Origin: Clostridia bacterium
GTDB taxonomy: Bacteria; Bacillota; Clostridia; Oscillospirales; CAG-272
Reading direction: 5' to 3'
DNA: 7,246 nucleotides
Assembly: GCA_017958705.1 (NCBI GenBank)
Contig: JAGDCE010000188.1
Location: 1-7,246 of the forward strand
In this document: positions 1 through 6,737 of the stretch, piece after piece
Position numbering within the stretch: position 1 is the stretch's first letter
Layout of the letters: every line of letters begins with the position of its first letter
The notes under the pieces: model-generated
Told to the model about the DNA's origin: nothing
Database searches by the model: none
Seen by the model: only the letters and a program-made list of their open reading frames with translations
Position numbers and translations under genes: made by a program

Positions 1-188
1 GACTGAAGGAAGGCGTCTCTTTATCCGAGCTTGCGGACAGTTACAAAGAAAAAGAGGAAAAAGAATTTTATCTGACCGTTACGACGGATTTCGGCACGAC
101 GAAATTCAAGATGAGCGAGATACAAAAAGTGTACGTGACGAACGAAGCCGGAACAACGGTATTTATTGAAAGGAAAGGTGAAATATAA
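1..188 (+). CDS. C-terminal fragment of an unrecognised protein
   Basis: An open frame runs from the window edge (first full codon at 3) to TAA at 186-188 and encodes the last 61 residues of a protein whose start lies outside the window. The visible part has a charged Lys/Glu stretch (YKEKEEKE) followed by alternating hydrophobic and polar residues (FYLTVTTDFGTTKF, then TTVFIERKGEI) that look like beta strands. There is no membrane segment or catalytic motif. Its stop codon shares one base with the ATG of the bactofilin-like gene (TAATG), so the two are probably co-transcribed and translationally coupled. In Bacillus the bactofilin genes yhbE and yhbF follow yhbD, but I see nothing here that identifies this tail as YhbD. 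Reading frame and stop are clear; function is unknown. Confidence 0.7.
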   Translation, partial: LKEGVSLSELADSYKEKEEKEFYLTVTTDFGTTKFKMSEIQKVYVTNEAGTTVFIERKGEI

Positions 189-940
189 TGAAAATAACCG
201 GTAGCGGAACGATATCAGGTGCTGATTATAACGAGGAGATTCAAATTACAGGCAGCGGAAATATCAACGGACGTACACGGTGTACGGGGCTGCGCGTCTC
301 GGGATCCGTGATCGCAAACGCGGGATTTGAGTGTACCGGAGAAATACACGTCTCAGGTTCCGGAATGTTTGCAGACGTTAAAGCGGACTCCGTGCAGGTT
401 TCAGGCTCTTTCACCGCCGATTCTCTTGCCGTCAGCGGGGAACTCATATCATCGGGATCCTGCAAAATAAAAGAAACGCTGACAGTGAACGAGGCGAACG
501 TATCTGGGTCGCTTTCGGCAAATGAAGCGAAATTCCGCAATGCAAAGATAAGCGGAAGATTCGACTGTGAAGGCGACGCGGAGGCCGAAGAATTCCTTAT
601 CAGCGGGCCGGTATTCATAAAGGGGCTGCTGAACGCCGAAAACGTCGATATAAAACTCGGATTCAGGAAATTCACTAACGTCATAAACAGCATCGGCGGA
701 ACGACGATCCGGATAGAGTTAAGGGAAGAAGCGCACAGACCTTTCGCCAAAACCGTAGCGAAAACGATAGTCAAAGAGTCGATCGAGGGTGACGCGATAT
801 TCCTTGAAAACACGGAATGTCCGCTCGTCGTCGGTAAAAACGTTATCATAGGCGAAGGATGTAAGATCGGAAAAGTCCAGTATACAAACAATTTCTCACG
901 CGACGGATCGGCGGAAATCGGTTTTATCGAGAAAATATGA
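188..940 (+). CDS. Bactofilin-like polymer-forming cytoskeletal protein
   Basis: A 250-residue protein probably of the bactofilin family, whose members self-assemble into nucleotide-independent filaments of right-handed beta-helix subunits, often at the membrane. Residues 1-145 carry an [IV][ST]G motif that recurs about every 17 residues (near 3, 20, 37, 55, 71, 88, 105, 121 and 138), which fits one motif per helical coil. Residues 155-250 form a second part containing KESIEGDAIFLENT and VIIGEGCKIG, resembling the C-terminus of Bacillus YhbE/YhbF. There is no signal peptide or transmembrane helix, so it should be cytoplasmic. The ATG at 188 is preceded by AAAGGTG at 174-180, about 7 bases away, and overlaps the upstream stop. 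A hairpin starts 6 bases after the stop. Family call is good; the cellular role (shape, envelope or sporulation) cannot be read from the sequence. Confidence 0.85.
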   Translation: MKITGSGTISGADYNEEIQITGSGNINGRTRCTGLRVSGSVIANAGFECTGEIHVSGSGMFADVKADSVQVSGSFTADSLAVSGELISSGSCKIKETLTVNEANVSGSLSANEAKFRNAKISGRFDCEGDAEAEEFLISGPVFIKGLLNAENVDIKLGFRKFTNVINSIGGTTIRIELREEAHRPFAKTVAKTIVKESIEGDAIFLENTECPLVVGKNVIIGEGCKIGKVQYTNNFSRDGSAEIGFIEKI

Positions 941-946
941 ATTTAA

Positions 947-988
947 GAAAATGATCCCGGGTCAAGCCTTGACATCGGGATCATTTTC
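947..988 (+). terminator. Long hairpin, probable terminator of the bactofilin-like gene
   Basis: A perfect 13-bp outer stem pairs 947-959 (GAAAATGATCCCG) with 976-988. After a small internal loop, an inner 5-bp stem pairs 961-965 with 969-973 around a 3-base loop. It begins 6 bases after the TGA at 938-940. The descending arm ends in ATTTTC and continues TGTTAT, so the U tract is interrupted and only moderate. The matching A run at the foot of the 5' arm would also allow termination on the other strand. It overlaps the next operon's promoter. Confidence 0.75.
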
Positions 989-997
989 TGTTATAAT
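969..997 (+). promoter_or_regulatory. Perfect-consensus sigma-70/sigma-A promoter of the ABC/DUF1854 operon
   Basis: TTGACA at 969-974 and TATAAT at 992-997 are separated by exactly 17 bases, and TGT at 989-991 gives an extended -10 (TGnTATAAT). The expected start is near 1004, leaving a 5' leader of about 26 bases before the ATG at 1030, with AAAGGAGA at 1015-1022 as ribosome binding site. The -35 hexamer lies in the inner stem of the preceding hairpin and most of the spacer is its descending arm. No operator repeat is visible outside the hairpin. Confidence 0.9.
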
Positions 998-1029
998 ACT
1001 CGAAACGATTACGGAAAGGAGACCGCGCG

Positions 1030-3303
1030 ATGATAGAGATCTCAAAATTCGGCAGCCATGCGGCGCGCGCATTCGAGTCGGTCGGTGTGAATGCCGGCGA
1101 CATCGAAGTGTTTTGCGCGACTGATCTTGACAGTTCGTTTACACGCGCGGATACTCTCATCGCCGTGACCGCCGCAAAAACGTACGTGCTTGAAGGCGTC
1201 GTTACCGTAAGCGGCAGACCCGGCAAGGAAGTGACGAAAGAATTCGCCGTAAAAGCGTCACATGAGTACGATAACGAAAAAATCAAAGATCTTTCCGTTG
1301 AAGAGCTCGTCTCGACCGCGATGCTGACGTGCAGCTGCGACGGTGAGCCGAAGATAATTGCCTGTATGACGAAAAACTCTCTGCGCGACGCGCGGATCTT
1401 CGTCAAATACGCGGCGGGACCAATTGATAAAAAAGAAGTCAGGATCGACGAGGAAGATTTCAAGGACGAGCGATTCTGCCCTAAATGCGGGAGAAGATAT
1501 CCTGACCCGGAAAGAAAGATCTGCCCGCGCTGCATGGAAAAATCAAAGCTTTACAAGCGGCTTTTCGAATTCTCAAAGACGTACAAAAAGCAGATGCTGA
1601 CGGTCCTCATATGCCTTGCGGCGCTTAGCGCGCTCGGCGTCGTCGCGCCTTATGTTTCAACGTCTTTCTTCTACGACAAAGTCCTGACGCCGGAGAGCAA
1701 ATGGTACGGACAGCTTTTGTTCGTGCTCGCGCTGGTTGTTTTGCTTAAACTCGCGTCGCTGCTCGTCAATTCCGTTACAGGGATCATTTCGGCGAGAGTT
1801 TCGGGAAAGGTCACATACGATCTTAAAAAGACGATATTTTCATCTATCGAGCGGCTGTCGCTGTCTTTTTTCACGGCGCGGCAGACAGGCGGGCTGATGA
1901 ACCAGATAAACAACGACTCAAACACTATTTACTGGTTCTTTTGCATGGGCGTGCCGGAGTTTCTGAAAAACTCGGTACAGATGATCGCGGTAATCGTGAT
2001 AATGTTTATAATGGATCCCGTGCTCGCCGCGTTCTCCGCGGTGATAATACCACTTTTCGCGTATATCGTGTACAGGATATTCAAAAAAATGACCTCGCTT
2101 CACGCGAAAACATACGCGAGCTCGCGTTCGCTCAACAGCGCCCTTTCGGACAATCTCGCGGGTTTTCGTGTCGTAAAAGCGTTTTCCCGTGAAAAAGAGG
2201 AGACCGCGAGATTCGACAGAGCGTCGTACCGTCTGGCGAGAGATTCGCGGAATGTCACGTTTTACAGCAATACGGCTTTCCCGTTCGCGTCTTTTATAAT
2301 GTTTTTATCAAACATAATTGTTTGGGGCGTCGGCGGCTGGATGGTGATAACGGGAAAAAGCGGGATGACTTACGGCACGCTTATGGCGTTTCTCGCGTAC
2401 GTGGCGCTGATGAACGAGCCCATGTTCATGCTCGTCGATATGGTCTACTGGTTTTCCGACTGCACGAACGCCGCGCAGAGACTGTTTGAGATAGCGGACG
2501 CGGAGCCTGACGTGCGTGAAAAAGAAGATCCGGTCAGGCTTTCGGAAATGAAAGGACGCGTAGAGTTCAAAGACGTTGAATTCTCGTATATCAAAGGTAA
2601 AAAAGTGATTGACGGCATATCGTTTGAAGTCGATGCCGGTCACTGTATCGGCATCGTCGGCCACAGCGGAGCGGGGAAAAGCACGATCGCGAATCTGCTG
2701 ATGAGGCTGTACGATACGGACGAGGGGCAGATATTGATCGACGGAGTGAACGTCAAAGACCTGTCTTTTGACGAACTGAGAAAGAACATCGGTATCGTAT
2801 CTCAGGAAACGTATCTTTTCGTCGGCACGATCGCCGACAACATCAGATACGCGAGATCGGACTCGACTTTCGAGGACGTAGTCGCGGCAGCAAAGATCGC
2901 CGGCGCGCATGAATTCATAGTCAAGCTGCCGGACGGTTACGATACGAAGATAGGCTTCGGTTATAAGGATCTTTCCGGCGGCGAAAAACAGCGGATATCC
3001 ATCGCCCGCGCGGTCCTTCTCGATCCGAAGATCCTGATACTCGACGAAGCGACCGCGGCGATGGACACTCAGACCGAGCGGAAGATCCAGCATGCGCTGA
3101 GTCTGCTTTCCAAAGGCAGAACGACGATAATGATCGCACACCGCCTCTCGACGCTTCGAGACGCGGACAAGCTGATAGTGATAGAAAACGGAAAGATGCC
3201 GGAGAGCGGCACTCACGACGAGCTGATACGCAAAAAAGGCATATATTATGATCTGTACAGATTGCAGCTCGAGGCGCTGAAAAACATCGGTGTGGAGGAG
3301 TAA
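1030..3303 (+). CDS. ABC exporter half-transporter A with N-terminal PH-like domain and zinc ribbon
   Basis: A 757-residue TMD-NBD fusion of the type IV (MsbA/Sav1866-like) exporter class, acting in the cytoplasmic membrane and powered by ATP. Residues 1-145 form an extra soluble domain, probably PH-like (for example TLIAVTAAKTYVLEG). Cysteines 150, 153, 165 and 168 form a zinc ribbon (CPKC...CPRC). About six membrane helices lie at 187-475. The NBD has an A-loop Tyr520, Walker A GHSGAGKST (544-552), Q-loop Gln592, signature LSGGE (648-652), Walker B ending in Asp672-Glu673 and H-loop His704, so it looks able to hydrolyse ATP. Odd points are GFG in place of the usual GE.G before the signature and a D-loop of AAMD rather than SALD. 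It is longer than a usual half-exporter (about 580-600) because of the N-terminal addition. It probably pairs with the paralogue at 3843-6098. Substrate unknown. Confidence 0.93.
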   Translation: MIEISKFGSHAARAFESVGVNAGDIEVFCATDLDSSFTRADTLIAVTAAKTYVLEGVVTVSGRPGKEVTKEFAVKASHEYDNEKIKDLSVEELVSTAMLTCSCDGEPKIIACMTKNSLRDARIFVKYAAGPIDKKEVRIDEEDFKDERFCPKCGRRYPDPERKICPRCMEKSKLYKRLFEFSKTYKKQMLTVLICLAALSALGVVAPYVSTSFFYDKVLTPESKWYGQLLFVLALVVLLKLASLLVNSVTGIISARVSGKVTYDLKKTIFSSIERLSLSFFTARQTGGLMNQINNDSNTIYWFFCMGVPEFLKNSVQMIAVIVIMFIMDPVLAAFSAVIIPLFAYIVYRIFKKMTSLHAKTYASSRSLNSALSDNLAGFRVVKAFSREKEETARFDRASYRLARDSRNVTFYSNTAFPFASFIMFLSNIIVWGVGGWMVITGKSGMTYGTLMAFLAYVALMNEPMFMLVDMVYWFSDCTNAAQRLFEIADAEPDVREKEDPVRLSEMKGRVEFKDVEFSYIKGKKVIDGISFEVDAGHCIGIVGHSGAGKSTIANLLMRLYDTDEGQILIDGVNVKDLSFDELRKNIGIVSQETYLFVGTIADNIRYARSDSTFEDVVAAAKIAGAHEFIVKLPDGYDTKIGFGYKDLSGGEKQRISIARAVLLDPKILILDEATAAMDTQTERKIQHALSLLSKGRTTIMIAHRLSTLRDADKLIVIENGKMPESGTHDELIRKKGIYYDLYRLQLEALKNIGVEE
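3294..3300 (+). promoter_or_regulatory. Ribosome binding site inside the end of the ABC A gene
   Basis: GGAGGAG lies in the last codons of the upstream gene, 4 bases before the ATG at 3305. It favours that ATG over the in-frame GTG at 3290, which lies upstream of this site. The stop (3301-3303) and next start are one base apart, which suggests translational coupling. Confidence 0.8.
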
Positions 3304-3304
3304 A

Positions 3305-3829
3305 ATGGAAGAGAAAACGAAATTATCTGAAATTATAAAAATCGAATATCTTACCAAGTCCGACGCCGAATTCAGCGAAAACGGCGGCATGATAACGATG
3401 AAACTGACAAAAGACGGCGAGACAAAAGACGTCGGGCGCGTGTTTCTGCACAGGTGTTTTCCGCACGAGACCGAAAACGGATTTATATCTGTGCTCGACC
3501 GCGAGGGAAACGAGCTCGGTCTCATACGTGACGCCGGCGATTTCGGCGAAGAAGTCAAAGCTTTGATCGAGCGTGAACTCGGACGAAGATACCGCGTATT
3601 CATCATCAAAAAGATAAAGTCCGTCAACGAAAGATACGGTTATTCGTACTGGAAAGCCGAGGACGATTCGGGCGAGTTTGAATTCACGGTCCGTGATACT
3701 TACAGAAGCATCACGAAAATAGACGACGACAGGATCTATATATCGGATATCGACGGGAACAGATACGAGATACCGTCGCTTTCCGCGCTTGACAGAAAGA
3801 GCTTCAAGAGGATAGAACTGTTCCTGTAA
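3305..3829 (+). CDS. DUF1854 family protein
   Basis: A 174-residue soluble protein matching my recollection of DUF1854. Features recalled for the family are the central FPHETENGFISVLDREG stretch (52-68) with LGLIRD after it, a charged helix (about 80-95), the strand-rich middle (98-139, with EFEFTVRD) and the end IDGNRYEIPSLSALD followed by a C-terminal FL. No signal peptide, membrane helix or catalytic motif is seen. In proteobacteria DUF1854 proteins sit beside ABC transporters in cyanophycin-associated clusters. Here the gene lies between two ABC exporter genes with gaps of 1 and 13 bases, so a partner or regulator of the transporter is the natural inference. The molecular function of the family is not established to my knowledge. 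I chose ATG 3305 because of the ribosome binding site just upstream; an in-frame GTG at 3290 would add five residues. Confidence 0.85.
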   Translation: MEEKTKLSEIIKIEYLTKSDAEFSENGGMITMKLTKDGETKDVGRVFLHRCFPHETENGFISVLDREGNELGLIRDAGDFGEEVKALIERELGRRYRVFIIKKIKSVNERYGYSYWKAEDDSGEFEFTVRDTYRSITKIDDDRIYISDIDGNRYEIPSLSALDRKSFKRIELFL

Positions 3830-3830
3830 C

Positions 3831-3838
3831 GGAGGTGG
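3831..3838 (+). promoter_or_regulatory. Strong ribosome binding site for a TTG start
   Basis: GGAGGTGG, close to the full anti-Shine-Dalgarno complement, lies one base after the DUF1854 stop and 4 bases before TTG at 3843. It supports TTG as the true start of ABC exporter B and probably compensates for the weak start codon. Confidence 0.8.
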
Positions 3839-3842
3839 TATC

Positions 3843-6098
3843 TTGAAAAACAGAATATTGTCGCCGGAGCAGAAGAAGCTGAGGCTTTACGAAAGTCTTC
3901 CTCACGAAGGGCTCGCCGGGACTTTTATCACCGCGTTTTCATTCGACGTCGACGAGGACGGCAACAAAACCGACGGCGCGGTAATCATAACGGAAGAGAC
4001 TGTCGCCGTTTATCAAAACGGAATGATGCATAAGTTATTCCGCGTAGCCGACTGCGAAAAATTCGAGTTTATCCGGCTGATCGGCGCGTCGGAGCTTACC
4101 GTAACGGACGGCGACGGCGAGCATCTTATTTGCCGCGCCTCCGATTCTTCGCGTGAACTGCTTTCAAAGAACGCCAAGAGGCTGCAGCAGCTCAAAGAGA
4201 CCGGGACGTACAAAGACGATTCCGAACTTCGTCTGAGCCGCGTATGCCCGAAATGCGGAAGAACTCTCAGCAACGGACTCACCGTCTGTGCGAAATGCGC
4301 CGACAAAGGCAGTATGATAAAAAGACTTCTTAAACTCGCGTCTCCATATAATTGGTATATCATAATATCGATCGTACTGTTTTTCGCGGGCTTCGCCGTG
4401 AGTATCGCCGGACCGTACGTCAACAAGCTTTTAGTTGACGGCTACATAGATTCGGCGGAGGCAAAAATCGCGGTAAGTTCCGGCGGTGCGGGTAAAGTAT
4501 TAACGGGATTCATCCTGACGGTACTTCTGATGCTTGCGCTGCAGCTGGCGTCGTACGTTATTAACGCATTACGCAACCTGTCGATTATGCAGGCGGGCAC
4601 GGGCTTCATCGTAGATCTGCGAAGAGTCGTGTTTGAAAAGATACAGAAAATGTCTGTGAGGACTCTTACGCGCCGCACTTCGGGTGAGCTGATGAGGCGC
4701 GTCACTGGCGATACGGCGCAGATTGAGAATTTCATAGTCGGACAGATGCCGAACATAATCCAGCAGACGCTGCTTATGATCGCGATAAGCGTGATCCTGT
4801 TCATCTACGATCCGTTCCTCGCTTTTCTGATACTCGTTCCCGTGCCCGTTTGTATTTTCGCGATATGGTTTGCAAACGAATTCTTCCGCAAGATCTATTC
4901 ACGACAGTGGGAAGCGGAGTCGAGATCCGGTTCTGTCCTGTATGATATCTTTTCCGGCATACGCGTCGTGAAAGCATACCGCACGGAGAAGAAGGAATTC
5001 GAAAGATTCGACAAAGCCGTTTCGGAGGAGCGCGATATAGCGATCAAAAACGAGACCGTGTTCAATGTAGTCGACCCGATCTTCACGTTTGTGCTGAATA
5101 TCGGAAGCCTGCTTCTGATGTACTATACAGGTTCACGCATACTCGGAAGGACGATGACGCTCGGCGACGCTGCGATGCTTTCTTCATACGTCGCGCTGAT
5201 ATACGGTCCTATCGACTGGATCGCTTATCTGCCGCGCCTTCTGACCCGCTCCGTCACGTCTATCGTCAAGATATTTGACGTGATAGACGAGAAGCAGGAC
5301 GTCGCTGACACCGAAAACGCGATCGAAAAAGAGATCGAAGGCAACATCGAGATAAAAGATCTGACCTTCGGTTACGACGAAGGTACGGACGTGCTGAAAC
5401 ACGTCGACCTTAAGATAAAAAAGGGAGATATGGTCGGCCTCGTCGGCAGATCAGGCGTCGGAAAATCGACGCTGATAAACCTTATAATGCGTATGTACGA
5501 TCCCGACATCGGCGTGATATCCATTGACGGCACGGATCTTAAGGAATACTCTCAAAGCAGTCTGAGAAGTCAGATAGGCGTCGTGCTTCAGGAGACTTTC
5601 CTGTTCAAAGGCACGATCTACGACAATATCGCGTACGCACGTCCCGGATGTGACAAAGAGACTGTACTCGCAGCGTCCAAGGCGGCGGGCGCGCATCAGT
5701 TCATAGTAAAGCTTCCCGACGGATACGATACCGTGATCGGCGAAAACGGTCATACGCTGTCCGGCGGCGAGCGTCAGCGCATTTCTATCGCGCGAGCGTT
5801 GCTGCACGATCCGAAAATACTGATACTCGACGAGGCTACCGCGTCGCTTGACACGGAGACAGAAAAGAACATACAGGATACGCTGCAGAAACTTATAAAA
5901 GACAGAACGACTATAGCGATAGCGCACCGCTTATCGACTCTGCGAAACGCCACGTATCTCTTAGTGCTCGATAAAGGTACCGTTGCCGAGGTCGGAACGC
6001 ACGATGAGCTGATGCGGAAGAAGGGGATTTATTACGATCTCGTAATGGCTCAGCGCCAAATGTCGAGCAGAAAGCAAAAAGAAGGGGCGACGCAATGA
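3843..6098 (+). CDS. ABC exporter half-transporter B with N-terminal PH-like domain and zinc ribbon
   Basis: A 751-residue TMD-NBD exporter subunit in the cytoplasmic membrane, paralogous to the product at 1030-3303. Residues about 20-118 look like a PH-like fold (GAVIITEETVAVYQNG, then ELTVTDGDGEHLICRAS). Cysteines 135, 138, 149 and 152 form a zinc ribbon. About six helices lie at 170-465, with the cytoplasmic SGELMRRVTGDT stretch between helices 2 and 3. The NBD is canonical: Tyr511, Walker A GRSGVGKST (535-543), Gln583, GENGHTLSGGE before and through the signature (639-643), Walker B ending in Asp663-Glu664, D-loop ASLD and His695. Shared stretches with subunit A, such as FIVKLPDGYDT and RKKGIYYDL, point to an old duplication and probable heterodimer. 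The start is TTG with a strong ribosome binding site. Its TGA overlaps the next ATG. A homodimer cannot be excluded. Confidence 0.93.
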   Translation: MKNRILSPEQKKLRLYESLPHEGLAGTFITAFSFDVDEDGNKTDGAVIITEETVAVYQNGMMHKLFRVADCEKFEFIRLIGASELTVTDGDGEHLICRASDSSRELLSKNAKRLQQLKETGTYKDDSELRLSRVCPKCGRTLSNGLTVCAKCADKGSMIKRLLKLASPYNWYIIISIVLFFAGFAVSIAGPYVNKLLVDGYIDSAEAKIAVSSGGAGKVLTGFILTVLLMLALQLASYVINALRNLSIMQAGTGFIVDLRRVVFEKIQKMSVRTLTRRTSGELMRRVTGDTAQIENFIVGQMPNIIQQTLLMIAISVILFIYDPFLAFLILVPVPVCIFAIWFANEFFRKIYSRQWEAESRSGSVLYDIFSGIRVVKAYRTEKKEFERFDKAVSEERDIAIKNETVFNVVDPIFTFVLNIGSLLLMYYTGSRILGRTMTLGDAAMLSSYVALIYGPIDWIAYLPRLLTRSVTSIVKIFDVIDEKQDVADTENAIEKEIEGNIEIKDLTFGYDEGTDVLKHVDLKIKKGDMVGLVGRSGVGKSTLINLIMRMYDPDIGVISIDGTDLKEYSQSSLRSQIGVVLQETFLFKGTIYDNIAYARPGCDKETVLAASKAAGAHQFIVKLPDGYDTVIGENGHTLSGGERQRISIARALLHDPKILILDEATASLDTETEKNIQDTLQKLIKDRTTIAIAHRLSTLRNATYLLVLDKGTVAEVGTHDELMRKKGIYYDLVMAQRQMSSRKQKEGATQ

Positions 6099-6391
6099 AG
6101 AGTAAAGTACGCCTGATCCGCGCGTTGTGGACATTACTAATGGTATTCTACGCCCTTTCATTTGTTTTCTTCATCATAGTTATGAATCATTACGCGATCG
6201 CCTCGCCGTACCTCGGTCAGCTTGCAAAATCGGCGTATATATCCGTCCCTGTTGTTATCGTTTTAGGCGTCTTTGTGGTAAAGAGCTTAGCGGAAAAAGA
6301 GCCGGTGAGACCGTGCATAAAAGTGCCGTTCCTCATCCTTACGCTGCCGGTGATAATCGTGCCCGTCGCGGCGCTTATCGTCTCGTTATAA
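6095..6391 (+). CDS. Small three-helix membrane protein, copy 1
   Basis: A 98-residue, very hydrophobic protein of no family I recognise. Predicted membrane helices are at about 10-30, 46-63 and 77-97, with a short basic N-terminus (MKSKVRLIR) that favours a cytoplasmic N-terminus. Its ATG overlaps the stop of ABC exporter B (ATGA), with GAAGGGG at 6081-6087 as ribosome binding site inside that gene, so translation is probably coupled. It is clearly related to the next gene: both have ALW near the start, an AYI..P.VI stretch before helix 2 and IK.P...LTLPVI leading into helix 3. The position suggests an accessory membrane subunit of the transporter, but this is inference. The coding frame is supported by the conserved paralogue, overlap and ribosome binding site. 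Confidence 0.85.
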   Translation: MKSKVRLIRALWTLLMVFYALSFVFFIIVMNHYAIASPYLGQLAKSAYISVPVVIVLGVFVVKSLAEKEPVRPCIKVPFLILTLPVIIVPVAALIVSL

Positions 6392-6403
6392 GCGGGGTGT
6401 GTG

Positions 6404-6694
6404 ATGAAAAGAGTTAAAAATGCCTTATGGGTCGCGCTGATCATAACGTATATCCTGCTCATATTCATCTTTACTTATTTTTTGCAGCTGCAAAGCGAAA
6501 CGTATTCATGGTGCAAAGCCGTATCGAAGATAGCGTATATTACCATACCGTTCGTGATAATCATGTTCATCATTGTGATAGTAAACATGTATCAGAACAA
6601 AAAGACTGAACCGGGCATAAAAATACCGCTTTTAGTGTTGACACTGCCTGTTATCGCAGTTTCGGTCATATTTCTGATAAGCAGATTTTTTTGA
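6404..6694 (+). CDS. Small three-helix membrane protein, copy 2 (paralogue of copy 1)
   Basis: A 96-residue hydrophobic protein with predicted helices at about 7-28, 43-62 and 74-95, related along its length to the preceding gene (ALW, KIAYITIP against KSAYISVP, IKIPLLVLTLPVI against IKVPFLILTLPVI). The loop between helices 1 and 2 is the most different part, and this copy is more A+T-rich. The start at ATG 6404 is preferred over GTG 6401 because it aligns with the MK start of copy 1; GGGGTG at 6394-6399 is the likely ribosome binding site. It lies 12 bases after copy 1 and is the last gene of the operon. I see no strong terminator after it, and the ileS promoter begins 8 bases past its stop. 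Function unknown. Confidence 0.85.
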   Translation: MKRVKNALWVALIITYILLIFIFTYFLQLQSETYSWCKAVSKIAYITIPFVIIMFIIVIVNMYQNKKTEPGIKIPLLVLTLPVIAVSVIFLISRFF

Positions 6695-6702
6695 TATAAT
6701 AC

Positions 6703-6731
6703 TTGACAAACAAAAAGATATATGATATAAT
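6703..6731 (+). promoter_or_regulatory. Perfect-consensus sigma-70/sigma-A promoter of ileS
   Basis: TTGACA at 6703-6708, a 17-base A+T-rich spacer and TATAAT at 6726-6731, with TGA at 6723-6725 giving an extended -10. The expected start is near 6738, two bases before the first paired base of T-box Stem I, so promoter and riboswitch fit together exactly. Confidence 0.92.
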
Positions 6732-6737
6732 CCGCAT

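Noticed and set aside
61..188. Possible LytTR-like DNA-binding end in the first partial gene
   Set aside because: The strand pattern is only loosely similar and the protein ends after about 40 residues, too short for the roughly 100-residue domain.
241..891. Antisense open frame of 216 codons opposite the bactofilin-like gene
   Set aside because: Low-complexity Ser/Pro-rich translation mirrors the repeated VSGS codons on the + strand; no domain is seen.
947..988. Hairpin read as a pure operator (inverted repeat for a repressor)
   Set aside because: Its position just after a stop codon and the T-rich 3' side make a terminator the simpler reading; an operator role is kept only as an alternative in the findings.
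981..1535. Antisense open frame of 184 codons starting opposite ABC A
   Set aside because: It covers the operon promoter and the conserved zinc ribbon codons, and has no recognisable product.
2308..3627. Long antisense open frame of 439 codons
   Set aside because: It lies opposite the strongly supported ABC A and DUF1854 genes, crosses their boundary and has no recognisable domain or ribosome binding site context. It is a by-product of codon bias.
6673..6692. Weak hairpin (TCTG/CAGA, 4 bp) followed by seven T at the end of small membrane protein copy 2
   Set aside because: The stem is too short for a confident terminator and lies wholly within the coding sequence; read-through into the ileS leader is possible.
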